Shown here piece by piece: positions 47,420 to 59,224 of a stretch of DNA of 64,000 nucleotides. The stretch spans positions 4,654,324-4,718,323 of the forward strand of contig JAZAYU010000019.1 in the NCBI GenBank assembly GCA_038501625.1, read 5' to 3'. The stretch's first letter is position 1, and each line of letters begins with the position of its first letter. The notes below the pieces were generated by a model. The model saw only the letters and a program-made list of their open reading frames with translations, had not been told where the DNA came from and did not search any database. Origin of the DNA: Corbicula japonica. Its lineage: Eukaryota > Mollusca > Bivalvia > Venerida > Cyrenidae. The position numbers and the translations under genes are program-made.

Positions 47420-49162
47420 CAAAAAAAAACACAAAAAAAACAGAAGCTAATTGGTTGTTTTCACTGACTTTTTCTATGATGGATTCAGTGATCCATAAAC
47501 ACTTTTGAGACTTTCGGCTGTAAAAAGTCTCCACGTACATTTAATCAGTGGTGTTATCAATTACCATATTTGAACCACGATACATAAAATTTTGTATATA
47601 TTGAGTACGTAGCGCTCAACCTGCGGCTCTGCGGCACGGACAGTTATCATTTCCAGTACTTCCTATGAACAGGCTCAATCAAACCGAGCCTGCAATGTTT
47701 TATATACGTCCTGTTAAAAGTTACTTTACATCTATATATTTTATCACATAAATACCAAAAAGTGGTCCGATGATGTGTTTTTTAACTGTTTAGTCAGTCC
47801 ATTATGATCTTGTGTTCTTCATATTGGTTGTCAAGGTGTCTTATCATATTTTTAGATTTTGTTGATCCAACGATGTGTTTTAACTGATTAGTAAGTTTAT
47901 TGTGTTCTTTATATTGTTGTCCAGATGTCTTGCCATATTTTTAGATTGTGTGGATTGAAAATACAAAATAGTTGTGGAAGTCCACAAGAAACTGTAGATT
48001 AAATTAATCAAGACAAATGTCAATGGAATTATACTTATTTTGCATCAAATTGCCAAGTTTTTCAATTGGTGTTAGGGGTGGGGTGTTTTGGGGAGAGAAA
48101 AAAAAGTTACTTCAGGAAAACATTGAAACAATTCATTCTTCATAACTTGATATTATATCAAAAAAAGGACTTAAAAAATGGAATTTTGTACTTTGTGAAA
48201 ATCCAAATTTACGCTTTTGAGCAATATGTATGTAATGAAACATTGACGTGAGCAGTAGAAAGAATCTCTGATTTAATGTGTTCTTTAGCAAATGTGATTG
48301 TGATTGTTTTGCAGAGCTTTTGGTATTTTATATATAATGGATTGTTTTGCAGAGATTATGGAGTTTAATATATAATAAAATGTTTTGCAGAGATTATTGT
48401 ATTTTATATATTATGAAATATGTTTTTGTAAATATCCATATTATTTATTCATTTTATACTTTGATTAATAATTCCTGCACATGTTTTTAGGTAACAAAAA
48501 ATGAAAATCAAGCCGATGCTATGTAGAAGCTGTGTATATGACCATGATTTTAGAGGAATTTTTATAAAAACTAAAAAGTGAGGAGCAATCGCTCATTTAC
48601 CTTCTTGCATGTCAAGTAATGAAAATGTTATACTGTAAGAGTAAAAAATCCTTAAATAAAGTTTACAAATTGTCTTTGTCTTAATGTTTTTTATATTTAT
48701 TTAGACATTATTGTCAGTAACTAATCCTTTTTAATTAGACATATATCAAAGGCACAATATCTTGATTTCTCAATATTTTCATTTCATGAAAAGTAAAACA
48801 TGGATATCTTGAATGACACATCCAGAAGACATGGCCTTCTCGTATACAGCCAAATAGTGCAGAGGTATAGAGAACATGGGTAGTGAAATGATGACACCAC
48901 AACAATTTACACTTATTAGAATTGACAGATAGTTGAAGGTAGAAACGCCAAAACGTAGCATTTTATGGCATTTCATGTCATTAAATATGTCAATGTAGTA
49001 TTTGGATTTCCAAATGGTAACCTTTTCTTTTCGAAATGCAAGTTGTTTTCGGTTTAGGAACGACTTGTTTTAAAGTTTTGAAACTTTTCAGCAGCAGCGT
49101 ATTTCTCAACCAGTTTTCTACGGAGATTTGATTTTCAAATTGAAGTAAATAAAACTAGTAAA
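47420..49162. other. Intergenic, no gene seen
   Basis: AT-rich flank with internal repeats of TGTTTTGCAGAGATTAT at 48310-48400. A minus-strand ORF at 48779-48976 has a counterpart at 60379-60621, but only because the DNA is a recent duplicate. Confidence 0.5.
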
Positions 49163-50000
49163 ACATCCACAGCAGGAATAGCCACGCTCAGAAAATACAG
49201 TGTCATCAATAAAGCTAAAAAGAAAAAAGACAAAGAAAGCAAACGTGTTTTAAATTGAAAATTTCAAATAGCATACCACAAACATTTAACAGAAAAATGA
49301 GTACCGCATTGGAACGGTTAGTGGAAAAACAAATTGCCATTGGGGGTTTAAATCAGCTACTTGCCTCAATATAGTTCTCAGTAGAAAACTAACACGTACA
49401 AGTTGTCTTGGTGAATTAGCTCAAACCAACTAAAACTCGACTTGTATCATGCAAAAGCATACATTCAACGTATAAAAGCGAAAACAATTGGTCATTTATA
49501 GAAGAGGGTAATATCAGAATATTCTACAACACTCCTCGTTCATGCTGCTAACCTGAACCTTGCTGATTTGACTTTAGGTACTCTGGTCTCGGTAAGATCA
49601 TCGAGTACCCGCTCATTTGCTTTGCAATGCTATAAGCTTCTTATGTTTTATATGTTTGTGTACTTTTGCATGCAACATTGTTAAGCTGAAGAGTGGGTTG
49701 GAGTTATTTCACCAAGACAATTTGTACTTGTTTTATGATTTGAGGACCTGTTGTGACAAGTGTGAGGTTGGTGCACTCTAGAACCTGGTTTTAATCCCCA
49801 GTGATAAATTGTTTGCCACTGACGGTACCAAGGCGGTAACCCCTCGGATTCTCACATTCATAAATTGTTTCTGGCGTCCATATTGAAACTGATTATTGTA
49901 ATACTAGGCTCTATTTTCCTCTCTACTTTTTGGCTGTGTGGGCAGGCAGTGTCTTCTGGATGTGGCCAATGCAGATATACATATTTCCCTTTTGTTCAAC
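49163..50000. repeat. Inverted pair of long R1 repeats
   Basis: A divergent reverse R1 (49163-49460) and a forward, extended R1 (49600-50000) face each other. Extended R1 includes GAGTACCCGCTCATTTGC and GCTTCTTATGTTTTATATG before the usual core. Confidence 0.55.
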
Positions 50001-50699
50001 TACCTCTGACGTTGCCTGACTGTTGATATTTAAGAGTTCTGAGGAAGCTTTGAGAAAGAAATTGACTAGCTCGGCCAATATTTTTATTCATGTCATCTTA
50101 ATTTCGCAGGTTTAGCCTAACCCATTACAGTGACTAAATCCTATCTGATACAACGCTGATATTTGGTTATATTTCTTCGTTGAGATATATTTAAAACAAT
50201 CATTCGAAACGACGTTGATAATTCAAACAAATCAATAATGCCGTCAACATTGAATTAACTGTTGAAACAACGTTTAATCAGTGGTGCATAACGTTATATT
50301 TGGTTTGCAGTATCAACCACCTGAATGAACCATGGCTGATATTTCGTTGAAACATGGTTAAATGGGGGGTTGAAATATGGTTAAAATTTACAGAGTAACT
50401 ATTGATAGATTTAGATATCTTTACTTCAGTTTATAATGCACATACATAAACTAGATATTAATACAATTAAAAAAGATCGATTCAGGCTTTTGACATAGAT
50501 AAAAATCAACCAAAATCAATTAAAATTACATCAGTTTATTTAACGTAATAAAGAATGAAAACATATATCACACTAATTGCTAAAATGTTAGATACATTGA
50601 ACACCAAGGTTTAGAAGAAAATGGAAATTCGATTGTAAACCTCAAATATAATGATTGGATGTCATAGAGAGGATGTGTCATTTATGTCTACCTCAACGC
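50001..50699. other. Intergenic with short palindromic motifs
   Basis: 50150-50400 is full of variants of TTGAAACAACGTT and CAACGCTGATATTTGG, suggesting a decayed inverted-repeat element. No gene is seen. Confidence 0.4.
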
Positions 50700-51850
50700 A
50701 AGTAAATTGCATCGCTTAATGCTTAACCCATCTCTCCAATCTGCTCGCCACGGTTCTTGATGTAATCGTCTGGGGTGGACTTGAGGGGTGCGGTCTTAGT
50801 GACACTTGGTCCAAACGCTTTCTTCATCCTCTCGTACATGGCGCGGGTATTCCCACAGTCAGAGGTCTGGATGTCACTGCTAAGATTCAGCGAGTAGTCG
50901 TTGACCTACGGGCGACCCTGTTGGCGTTGTTCCGGTCTACAATGTAGGCAGCCAGTGTTTTCTCGCAAAGATTACTCTTGTAGTTGAAAAGAGCGGCACC
51001 CTTGGCGTCTAATTAAATTCTTCAATCCCAGCATCGAACCAGTCCTCATTATTTCTTGTGTCCGCCTGGTATATGCCATCCCCTAATTCTCGGCATGCTG
51101 TAGCGCTGTCTGTGGGGCAGACTTCCAGGGTCTTGTCAATGCCAAAGCATGTCTCGTGCAGCTCAGGCTTTGAGGTGCTGGTAGTGTCAATGGGAGGCCA
51201 GCTCTTCTACTCGGAGCGGTGGATCTGTCTGGGTCGTAGACCCATCATGCTGCCGACCAGAGATTGATCGTTGTCAAAGTCAGTACTACGCCTGCGGAGC
51301 TGCTGGTTCATCCCGGTTTTTTGTTTGATGACAGGGTCCTTCTGGTGCCAGTGCTTCGACCTGGGATATCGCCAATAAACTGTGGGGGACGGGCTTAGTA
51401 GGATAGATGTTAGTGATGACGTGATTATAGAGGGATCTCAGCTCAGGCAGCCGTGGTCAGTTCTCGTTTATCTTGCCAACTCCTAAGTGTCCGGTTCAAC
51501 TTGGCAAGGAGGTTTGGCTGCTTCCAACCGGGCTTTGAAGTCTCCGAGCATGAACAGATTTGCATTAGCTAGAATCCCTCTACTTGCTTCCAATCCTCAT
51601 ATCCATGTACATTTTCCTCGGCTGTAGAGCAGTGTGGGCCTTAACACTAAAACTGTGTATAGGTCATGACGAGTAGTAAGGCGGAATGAGAGGACACACT
51701 GGGTTCCCTGTGAAGGATGTTCAACTTGAGTTGCAGACTTCAAAGCCAACTTCATAGACTCGGCGCTCGTCCGACTCCATTAACCACACAAACTTAATTC
51801 AGGAATCAAACTAAAACGGTTTACGGCCACAGCGCCTTAAAAAATGACAA
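50700..51850 (-). mobile_element. Decayed LINE remnant, unit D
   Basis: Shorter version of 17093-19290: only linker and endonuclease-like parts remain (minus strand FGPSVTKT near 50800, a GDFKAR-like stretch near 51535). The C-terminal tail is gone. Confidence 0.6.
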
Positions 51851-52225
51851 CAGACGATTGTGTTCGTATCTTATTCTAAGTAAGCGAGATAATTGCGTTA
51901 ACCTTAGCTTAACCTTAAACTTTAATTATCTCACTTTGTAAGCGGATACATTTCACAAACGTTCTATCCCCTTTTACATTTATACGAACAGTCATCACAA
52001 GAGGCTTCTATTGTGATTGGAACCTTTTATTCCAAGGTTAAGACCACTGCTGTGGTCGATCATAGTATGACAAGAATATTATATTCCAGTTTCGCGGGGG
52101 ATGTCCGAAGTATTCTTTAGCTTTAGGCTGAGTTTTTGACTGGCATTGGCTTACCGAGGCTTCGTGCGAATCTTCCGACAATTCGTTTGTTTTTATGAAA
52201 ACCTGTTGCGGCAAGTATAAGGTTT

Positions 52226-52442
52226 GTGCACCCTAGAACCTGCTTTAAAGCCCAGTGGCAGATTATTTTGCCACTGAACGTTCCAAGGCAGTCTGCTCGG
52301 GTATTCATTTTCGTTAGTTGTTTGTGGTGCCTATTTTAAATTGAAAATGTTTTACCAATGCTCTCTTTTCCTCGCTACTTTTTGGTTGTGTGGGGAGGCT
52401 GCGTATTCAAGATGTGGCCATTCCTGGCATGCACATTTCACA
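52226..52442 (+). repeat. R1 interspersed repeat
   Basis: Unit-position counterpart of 19688-19915. Confidence 0.6.
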
Positions 52443-54300
52443 TTTTGGCATACCTAAGCTGCCCGTGTGGCTTCACTTTGTAACCAGAAGCCACAAGGTA
52501 GGATTAACAATGGAATCAGAATTTTATTAGAACGTTTTATATGGAAGCCTTACATTGCTTTGTGATGTTTTAACACAACCTGTCTCCTTTTTCGATGTGA
52601 CAATATCTTGCATACCCAGGCTTTGTTGTTTTGGGTTTGCTAAGCCACCTTTTGCAAGGGGCTTCCTTTTCTGAATTTTGCTCAATCATTCTTTGTGTGT
52701 GGTGGCACTAATTATGTGAGTGTTATATGTACGAGTATAGGTAGAAAAAAAGTATCAAAGTCTCGATGGTACTCGATCAAATTTCAGAGTATCGAATTAT
52801 AAAATTAGTACTCAATTAACCGGGAAAAAACAATATTTTGGTATAAAACCGCAATTTTGGCTGGGTTTTAATTACATATCTCATGCTGATTTCTGTAAAC
52901 ACGCTGACACATGCTGTCGTATCATCAGGAAAAGAGTCATTGACTTTTTGAATCGCGTGTTTTGCACGGTCCATTGATTTCGATTTTTGCTGCAAGATAT
53001 ATATATGATGTTAAATTTATTATAATAACGTTTTATATATTAAAAGCAAGACACGTGAAGACTGTGTTGTGATTATTAAATGAAAACAGAAAACGAAATC
53101 CGTAAATTAACAATATATGAATAGCAGTTCAGTTTTTTTATTGAAAGTCATTCAAGTTTTTATTTTGTTACTCTGACGATTCTGGACTATTCAATTGGCG
53201 GGAATGTTTCATACGTCCTACATTATGAAAAGCATAAAAGTTGCGAATACCCGGGTATCCGACAAGAAATAAGTATATTGAGCAATTCTTTCCCAACCCT
53301 AGTATCTGATATACTACGACATCACCTCGGGCATTCTCATGACTTAATTAGCATCTTGTATACTGAGCCACGCTCTCAGGTTGTGAGAAAAACTTTCATT
53401 ACACAAGCCCCGCCTCCGTCTTTCGGGGAGTAATTTAAAGTACTGAAGCCCCGCCTACCGCTTCCTGCACTAGTAAAAACAATGTTGCATACCAAGGGTC
53501 TACCTCTGGCTTGTTGCACTTTCGATTAGAACCACATTTACAAACCTGAATTTCGATTGGCGAATCGGTATTTAGTCTGAACTGTGTACACTTTCACCTA
53601 AACAATATGCAACAAAATATAATTGCAATACTTTGAAATGAAAAGAATGTATTTAAAACTCACTATTTTTATACGATATAATTATGTAGGATATTTCCGT
53701 TGAAGGTTTTTAAGGGAAGCTGAAAATGCATTCACCTACTTATCCGCTTATCAGACTCAAGATCAACTTCGATAGGGTTATGACTACTTAAGCGATTGAG
53801 ATCGGAAGAGCACCGTTGGTTTTACTTACTTTCTGTATACAAGGTCTTTCCTTATAAACGTCAATAACGTTACGGAAGTCACGTGGCACGTGATGCGCGA
53901 TAATGATTTTCATATTCATGTGACTTCATCAATAGTAAACCAACTGTAAAATTATAATGATGAAACCTCTTGAACTTTACGGTACAGAAATAGTTTAACC
54001 CCTGTTCGTTAAAGGAATTCCTAAAATAAATCCAGTTTGTCATGACCAGCGTGACGATAATGCATGCTGCAAAAAAGCTATGTAAAATACGTCGAGCTCC
54101 GGGTCTCGAGGCATGATCTCTAACGCCATTGATGCCTGTTGTTAGTTGTTCTAACTTTGGTATTGGTGCTATGACGTACTCGTTACCTCGTCTCTAGATA
54201 AAGGTGCTTATTTCATCTGTTATCTTTACTGTGTGTTAAATTTTTGTGTATTCCGCGCTATGCATAATGCGCAAAATCAAATCCGATCGAAATTTAACTA
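52443..54300. other. Upstream region of copy D
   Basis: Aligned with 19916-22130 in unit B, with a private insertion at about 53030-53145 that starts TTTTATATATTAAAAGC. The minisatellite of units B and C is missing. No gene is seen. Confidence 0.5.
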
Positions 54301-54307
54301 TTATTTA

Positions 54308-54462
54308 AGGAATGATTCTTATTTTGGTGCGGTTCATGCAGATTGGACGTGGACGCGAGAGCTGGCAAATCCATAAAGCGCGCTAGCGCTTAATGGTAAA
54401 TTTGCCAGCTCTCGCGTTCACGTCCAATCTGCATGAACCGCACAAAAATAAGAATCATTCCT
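54308..54462. mobile_element. Near-perfect hairpin element
   Basis: Arms of about 64 bp, beginning AGGAATGATTCTTATTTTGG and its complement, flank a loop with AAGCGCGCTAGCGCTT. It belongs to a unit D-specific insertion extending to about 54672. The arms match almost perfectly, so it is young. Confidence 0.7.
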
Positions 54463-54752
54463 GATATTTACATTTTATTCATTTTTTTATTTAAATAAAC
54501 TTAAGTCGAACGCTTTCAAAAATTAGTATTAAGTGAAAAGGGGGAGTAATACGTGGGAGTTTTCAATAGTAACAGTCATGACGTTACTGACGTCATTACG
54601 GGTCATGCGATTCATGCACAATGAACCGAATTTTTTTAAACGAAGAAATCGATAGGAATGTAAATATTAACTATTAACAGCTTTTCTTGAGAGAATAATA
54701 TAACGGCGCGAATTTATAACAGCGCGAAAATGTAATTTGTCGCGTTTGCGCA

Positions 54753-54753
<1 letters not shown>

Positions 54754-54805
<52 letters not shown>

Positions 54806-54900
54806 TAATAATAATAATAATAATAAAATAATAATAATAACAATGATAATAATAATAATCAAACGATCATCATCATCATAATAATGATCATCATCATCGT
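54754..54900. repeat. (AAT)n/(ATC)n microsatellite upstream of copy D
   Basis: Counterpart of 22699-22866 and 35470-35614. Confidence 0.9.
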
Positions 54901-55249
54901 GGCCAACTGATGTTACGGTGATGGTTGAACTTTTAGAAGATTATAGTTCAGAAGTTGAAAAATTAAAAAAAAAATAACTCGACCGAACGACATAAATTGA
55001 CAAAGCGTATTCTAGGTCTTTTGTCATGATGAATGTAAGGAAAAGAAAGTTTTCTAGTCGAAAAAGAGGTCCATCAGTGCGTTTATCGGCCGATGAATTT
55101 TGAGTTCACGTAGTTACAGACAAGTTAAGTGGATGAACTATTTCCCGCATCTTTCAATTCGATACGACCATTTTTGACAATTTCGATATCCGTTCCGTAA
55201 TCCGGATACGCACCTTCGTTAATTTCCGGAAAATGCTTATTGAAATATC

Positions 55250-55257
55250 TATATAAA
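55250..55257 (+). promoter_or_regulatory. TATA box of copy D
   Basis: TATATAAACTGG, 95 bp before the ATG. AATTTCCGGAAAATG upstream keeps the palindrome seen in copy B. Confidence 0.6.
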
Positions 55258-55351
55258 CTGGTCTGTCAGAAAATGATTATTTAAACTAAGCATTCTTATT
55301 TTCATAGATATCAACTATTTGTTATCAGATATTTTTACAAATCTTATCAAA

Positions 55352-55373
55352 ATGCATCTTCAATATTCCAAAA
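55352..55373 (+). CDS. Copy D exon 1
   Basis: ATG CAT CTT CAA TAT TCC AAA A, then donor GTGAGT. Same 22-nt design as B and C, with one residue difference (MHLQYSK). Confidence 0.7.
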
Positions 55374-58214
55374 GTGAGTATTGCACATTTCTTGTGTGAA
55401 AATCATGTAGTTGTAAAGTTCATGATAAATTTTCAAGAAAAACCGATATTATATCTAAAGTTCTTTATTTTTTGTACAAAAATTATCATTTCTAATAATA
55501 GAGGTTACGTTACACTTGTAAAGTGAAGATTTCCGGTCAAGTTGGAAATTTTATTTCTCAATATTTTTAGTACAAAAGGGATATATAAATAAAGAAAGCA
55601 TCCATTTTCTATCACTAATTTTACTTTTTTTAATTTGAAAGAAAGCTTTTGTCAAATGAAACCTTTTACATTGATAAGTAAGTGCATATTTCAAAAGAAA
55701 TTTCTTTACATAATGCATGTTTTCTTTTGTGGTTAGATATGTTTTTATACGTAAAATTTGTTGTTGTTTTAGCGAATTTTCACTATTTCAATTTGCTTAT
55801 CGTTGGTTTGAATCCGCTGAAAGTATATTGATTATTTTGAAAACTTATTTATATTATGCTGCTCAGTGAATTATAGAATTTTCCCGGTGAAATAAAAGTG
55901 GTATTTCACTCTTTTCGAACAGTGGAATATCATTTTTATTTTCACTGATTTCTTCACGTTGGTACCCCAACGCACATAAGAAACCAAATGAGAACGTTAA
56001 AAAAACGGGCGCAAATTTGTATATTTGGCGTTATGACGTCACGTCATAAACAAAGCAGTTTTGGCAGTTTATACATCCTCTATATACTCTGTGTTTTTGT
56101 CAACACCATTTCTTACGATACACATACGGTAAAGGTTTTGTTACATTGAGCTCGACTAGTTCAAAATTAACACTGTTTACTTTCTACTTACAGACAAGCT
56201 ATTTATTTTTGTGCTGGTTGCGTTATCAGCGATCAAAAGAGATTTTGCAGTGCCGATTCGGGGGAAACGTTCGACGAACTGTTGCCGCGAATGTTCGTAC
56301 CGTGTTTCTCAACAAATGGATCCTGTCACAACTGAGCCGTTAAACCAAAGCATTGGTAACCTAACGAATCGATTTAAAGATCTAAAAGAGGAGGTGCGAG
56401 AAGTCAAATCATTTGTAAGTTCTGTTTTTCCTAATTTTCTCACATTTAATGCATTTACATTAAACATAAAATGGCTGACTAATGCGAATTAAATTATTTA
56501 AAGCTTTAATGTTCATAGAAATTAAATATTTCAAGCCGGTAGACCATAAATGCTGTTTCAAATTTCAATCGATAGATTTAATTTCATTACAAAAACTTCC
56601 CATCGATAGATTAATTTCGAAAACGCCCCGAAGGAATAGTATTAAAATAATAAACAGCTATGTATTCGCGAATATTTTTTCATTCAAGCTTTAATCTACA
56701 TAATGCTTAAATTTTTTCGGCCCGTACACCTCGAATTCCAATAAGAGGATATGGTTTTAAATTCTAAAATTTCAAAAACGCCTCTCAAAATTTTAAATCT
56801 GATAACGTATGCGTGAAGTTGAATGAAATGCGCTTCAACTCAAACATACCATTTATGACACAGATAAAGAAACAGTTCGAGATAAGTGATCTCGAAGCGT
56901 CACCATGGGACTTACTAAATTTTACGGACAGAGAGAGAATGTTAGCACGAGACGAACTGCAAGCTGCTGCTATAAACCAGGTGAGCAAACATTTTTGTTG
57001 ACAAAACGAGTTAAATATTATATAAATTGTTTTATGCTTTATTAATAAAATATTTGAGTCGCTTTTTGTGTTGTCAACACCAAAAAACGGATATAAAGCA
57101 CAGGATTTCTAATTTTCTTCAACATGTATCATAAAAATACTGGAAAGTCTGTTTTGAAATATAAAATTCCGATGACCAGTTCATTTCTTATGACCAGGTT
57201 ATGACCGATTTGACTTTGATGAATCATTTAACAAACGAAAGTATAAGTGATAATATTCACTTCCTAGTCCCCTCGTGCTTGCACGTACAATTTTTTTAGC
57301 CTAACTTGTACAATTCGTATTAAACATGTTTAATGATTTCTAGAGTGTTCTAGATAAATATGATAAATGATATATTTTATGTTTTCGTGCAGCCTAGAAC
57401 CTTGTTTAAAAACCAAGTGTCAACTTATATTGCGACTGACCGTTCCAATGCGGGAATCCCAGTAGATCTCCAACGTTAATTGTTTGTGGTATCTAAGTAG
57501 ATTCTCGTATGTGGTCTTGCTCTCTTTCCTCTTAACTTGTTGGCCAGTGAGGCTGTTTTTCTGATTTAGGCAATTCCTGATATGCATATATCATTTTCAT
57601 GACATAATACACTTTTCAAGGCGGGAATCCCAATGGTTCTATATCGCTAATTGTTTGTTGTATCTAAGTTGAAATTGGTTCTCGTATGTAGTTATGCTGT
57701 CTACTTTTTGGCTGCGTATGGGGACTGTATTTTTCTGATTGTGGTAATTCCTGATATGCATAATTCATTTTATGACAATTAATCCTACTCTTTGCGTGCC
57801 ATTGATGGAAAATAGTTTTGACATTTAACATATTGGTATTCATTTCTTTCAAAATGTTGGTATTCTGAGGTTGGTGCACATTAGAACCTGTATTAAACCC
57901 GCAGTGGCAATTTGTTTTGCCATTGACCGTTCCATACTTATAACAACATGCTCTCTTTCCCTCTCTTCTTTTTCGCTGAGTGGGGAGGCTGTGTTTTGTG
58001 AGTGTGGCAATTCCTAATATGCATATTTCACTTTTCGTTCAATCATAGTGTTAATATGTGATTTTATTGTCTAAGGTACATGTTGTTTGAGAAAGCCAAG
58101 CTGAAAAATTAAGACGTTAATGTGATTGTCCAAATTCTTTATTATATCAGTTTGTATCAGATGATTTTTATAATGACGACGACGATGGTGACGGTCTCGA
58201 TGACATTGACGGTT

Positions 58215-58269
<55 letters not shown>

Positions 58270-58270
58270 C

Positions 58271-58301
<31 letters not shown>

Positions 58302-58686
58302 GTTAATTATTATTATTGAATTTCATTGTTTTTTAATTTAGCCAATTGAAGCTTTGAAAGGGTCCTACAGTCTGCTACAAGAGTTTGTTTATTACGTGGA
58401 ATATATCAGAACGCATGGTATAATCGGCACTTCACCGCATCGAAAACTAGAAAAAACTAGAAACGAGATAAGCAAGATCGAAGACAGACTGTACAGTTGT
58501 TTGTGTAGTGTGGAGAGTGCTCTACGTTCTAATCATATCAACGTAGTGAGCAATGTTACAGGTGACGTTTTAAATTATCATTTCAACAACACGCAAGGAA
58601 GCAAAACGGCTGAACTCGGACGTGCATACATTGTGATGGGTGACATCGGTCGCTTAATGGAATTCCTATGTCATTTATTCAGATAA
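55352..58686 (+). CDS. Copy D: secreted helical cytokine-like protein (complete gene)
   Basis: Joining 55352-55373, 56194-56414, 56864-56980 and 58342-58686 gives 234 residues with phases 1, 0, 0. The signal peptide core is LFIFVLVALS and the RGKR site is at residues 30-33. The first helix keeps the 3-4 hydrophobic spacing. Compared with B there are three extra cysteines close together (C37, C38, C41). The C-terminus is altered: after MEFL a small deletion shifts the frame to CHLFR and TAA, so the last dozen family residues are lost. N-V-T is kept. Intron 1 has gained a CRE-bearing segment normally in intron 3. The gene is probably expressed, but the changed C-terminus could impair the last helix. 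Confidence 0.7.
55845..56085. other. Intron 3-type segment relocated to intron 1 of copy D
   Basis: Runs from the TTATATTATGCTGCTCAGTG area to ATCCTCTATATACT and matches the first part of intron 3 of A, B, C and C2, including GAATTTTCCCGG and the CRE cluster. Copy D intron 3 itself lacks this segment. Confidence 0.7.
56034..56047. promoter_or_regulatory. CRE-like site in intron 1 of copy D
   Basis: One perfect TGACGTCA followed by CGTCAT; the other palindrome of the cluster has decayed to TGGCGTTA. Confidence 0.4.
56194..56414 (+). CDS. Copy D exon 2
   Basis: Acceptor TTACAG ends at 56193 and donor GTAAGT starts at 56415. It has 73 whole codons after the 2-nt remainder, two codons more than copy B overall. 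Confidence 0.75.
56864..56980 (+). CDS. Copy D exon 3
   Basis: 39 codons, one fewer than B, between GACACAG and donor GTGAGC. It keeps DRERMLA and the AAAINQ end. Confidence 0.75.
57385..57590 (+). repeat. R1 interspersed repeat
   Basis: Equivalent to 864-1086; a further partial R1 copy follows at 57618-57770. Confidence 0.5.
57868..58032 (+). repeat. R1 interspersed repeat, internally deleted
   Basis: Equivalent to 1190-1409 with the middle missing. Confidence 0.5.
58214..58317. repeat. (GAT)n/(TTA)n microsatellite, intron 3 of D
   Basis: Same tract as in the other copies, just before the acceptor. Confidence 0.9.
58342..58686 (+). CDS. Copy D exon 4
   Basis: Phase-0 exon from PIEALKGSYSLLQEF to TAA at 58684-58686. 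The stretch after YIRTHG is shared with C2. The block after the N-V-T site is unlike all other copies. Confidence 0.8.
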   Translation, partial: PIEALKGSYSLLQEFVYYVEYIRTHGIIGTSPHRKLEKTRNEISKIEDRLYSCLCSVESALRSNHINVVSNVTGDVLNYHFNNTQGSKTAELGRAYIVMGDIGRLMEFLCHLFR

Positions 58687-58760
58687 AGACCAAGCGACGG
58701 TCTAGATTACAATTTTAGCTACAATGGGCTTTCAATTTGATACAACTTTGTTTAAATATG

Positions 58761-58800
58761 ATTTATTTATTTATTTATTTATTTATTTATTCATTTATTT
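58761..58800 (+). promoter_or_regulatory. AU-rich element in 3' UTR (copy D)
   Basis: ATTTATTTATTTATTTATTT and following, about 75 bp after the stop. ATTAAA at 58815-58820 could be the polyadenylation signal. Confidence 0.5.
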
Positions 58801-59224
58801 CTCAGCAATATATAATTAAACACGAACACTATCGAAATTGACGTACAAAATTAGGTTTAGAATCTCGAAAAACATCATTCTAAAACACTTCACACTTTTA
58901 AAACACAAACGCCTGCAAATTTGCGTGGTTTAGCATTGTATGAAGTAAAATATTTGGAGTTTGAGTATCCGGTCATTTTATGTGCTTTTCGAAATTAAGA
59001 GAAGTGTTTTCCAACTCTGAACAGATCAATCGACAGTATTTTCTAATTAAACATGATGTTTTGTAAAAAAAAAATACACGTTAATTTATTTCTTTCACTA
59101 TCTTTTTTCTATTACGGATTCAGTGATCGATAAACACTTTTGAGGCTTTTGGCTGTAAAACGTCTCCACGTACATTTAATCAGTGGTGTTATCAATTACC
59201 ATATTTGAAGCACGATACATATAT
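58801..59224. other. 3' flank of copy D
   Basis: Resembles 46300-46720 and 47425-47600 but is clearly diverged; near-identity begins only at about 59225. No gene is seen. Confidence 0.5.

Larger units (their letters stand above)
47600..52363. repeat. Recent segmental duplication, first copy
   Basis: Nearly identical to 59225-64000 over almost 5 kb, with only scattered substitutions and small indels such as a 17-bp difference at about 51057/62700. Upstream of 47600 the two units differ far more. Confidence 0.85.

Noticed and set aside
48779..48976. Minus-strand ORF repeated at 60379-60621
   Set aside because: It is shared only because the DNA is a recent duplicate, and it has no features of a protein family.
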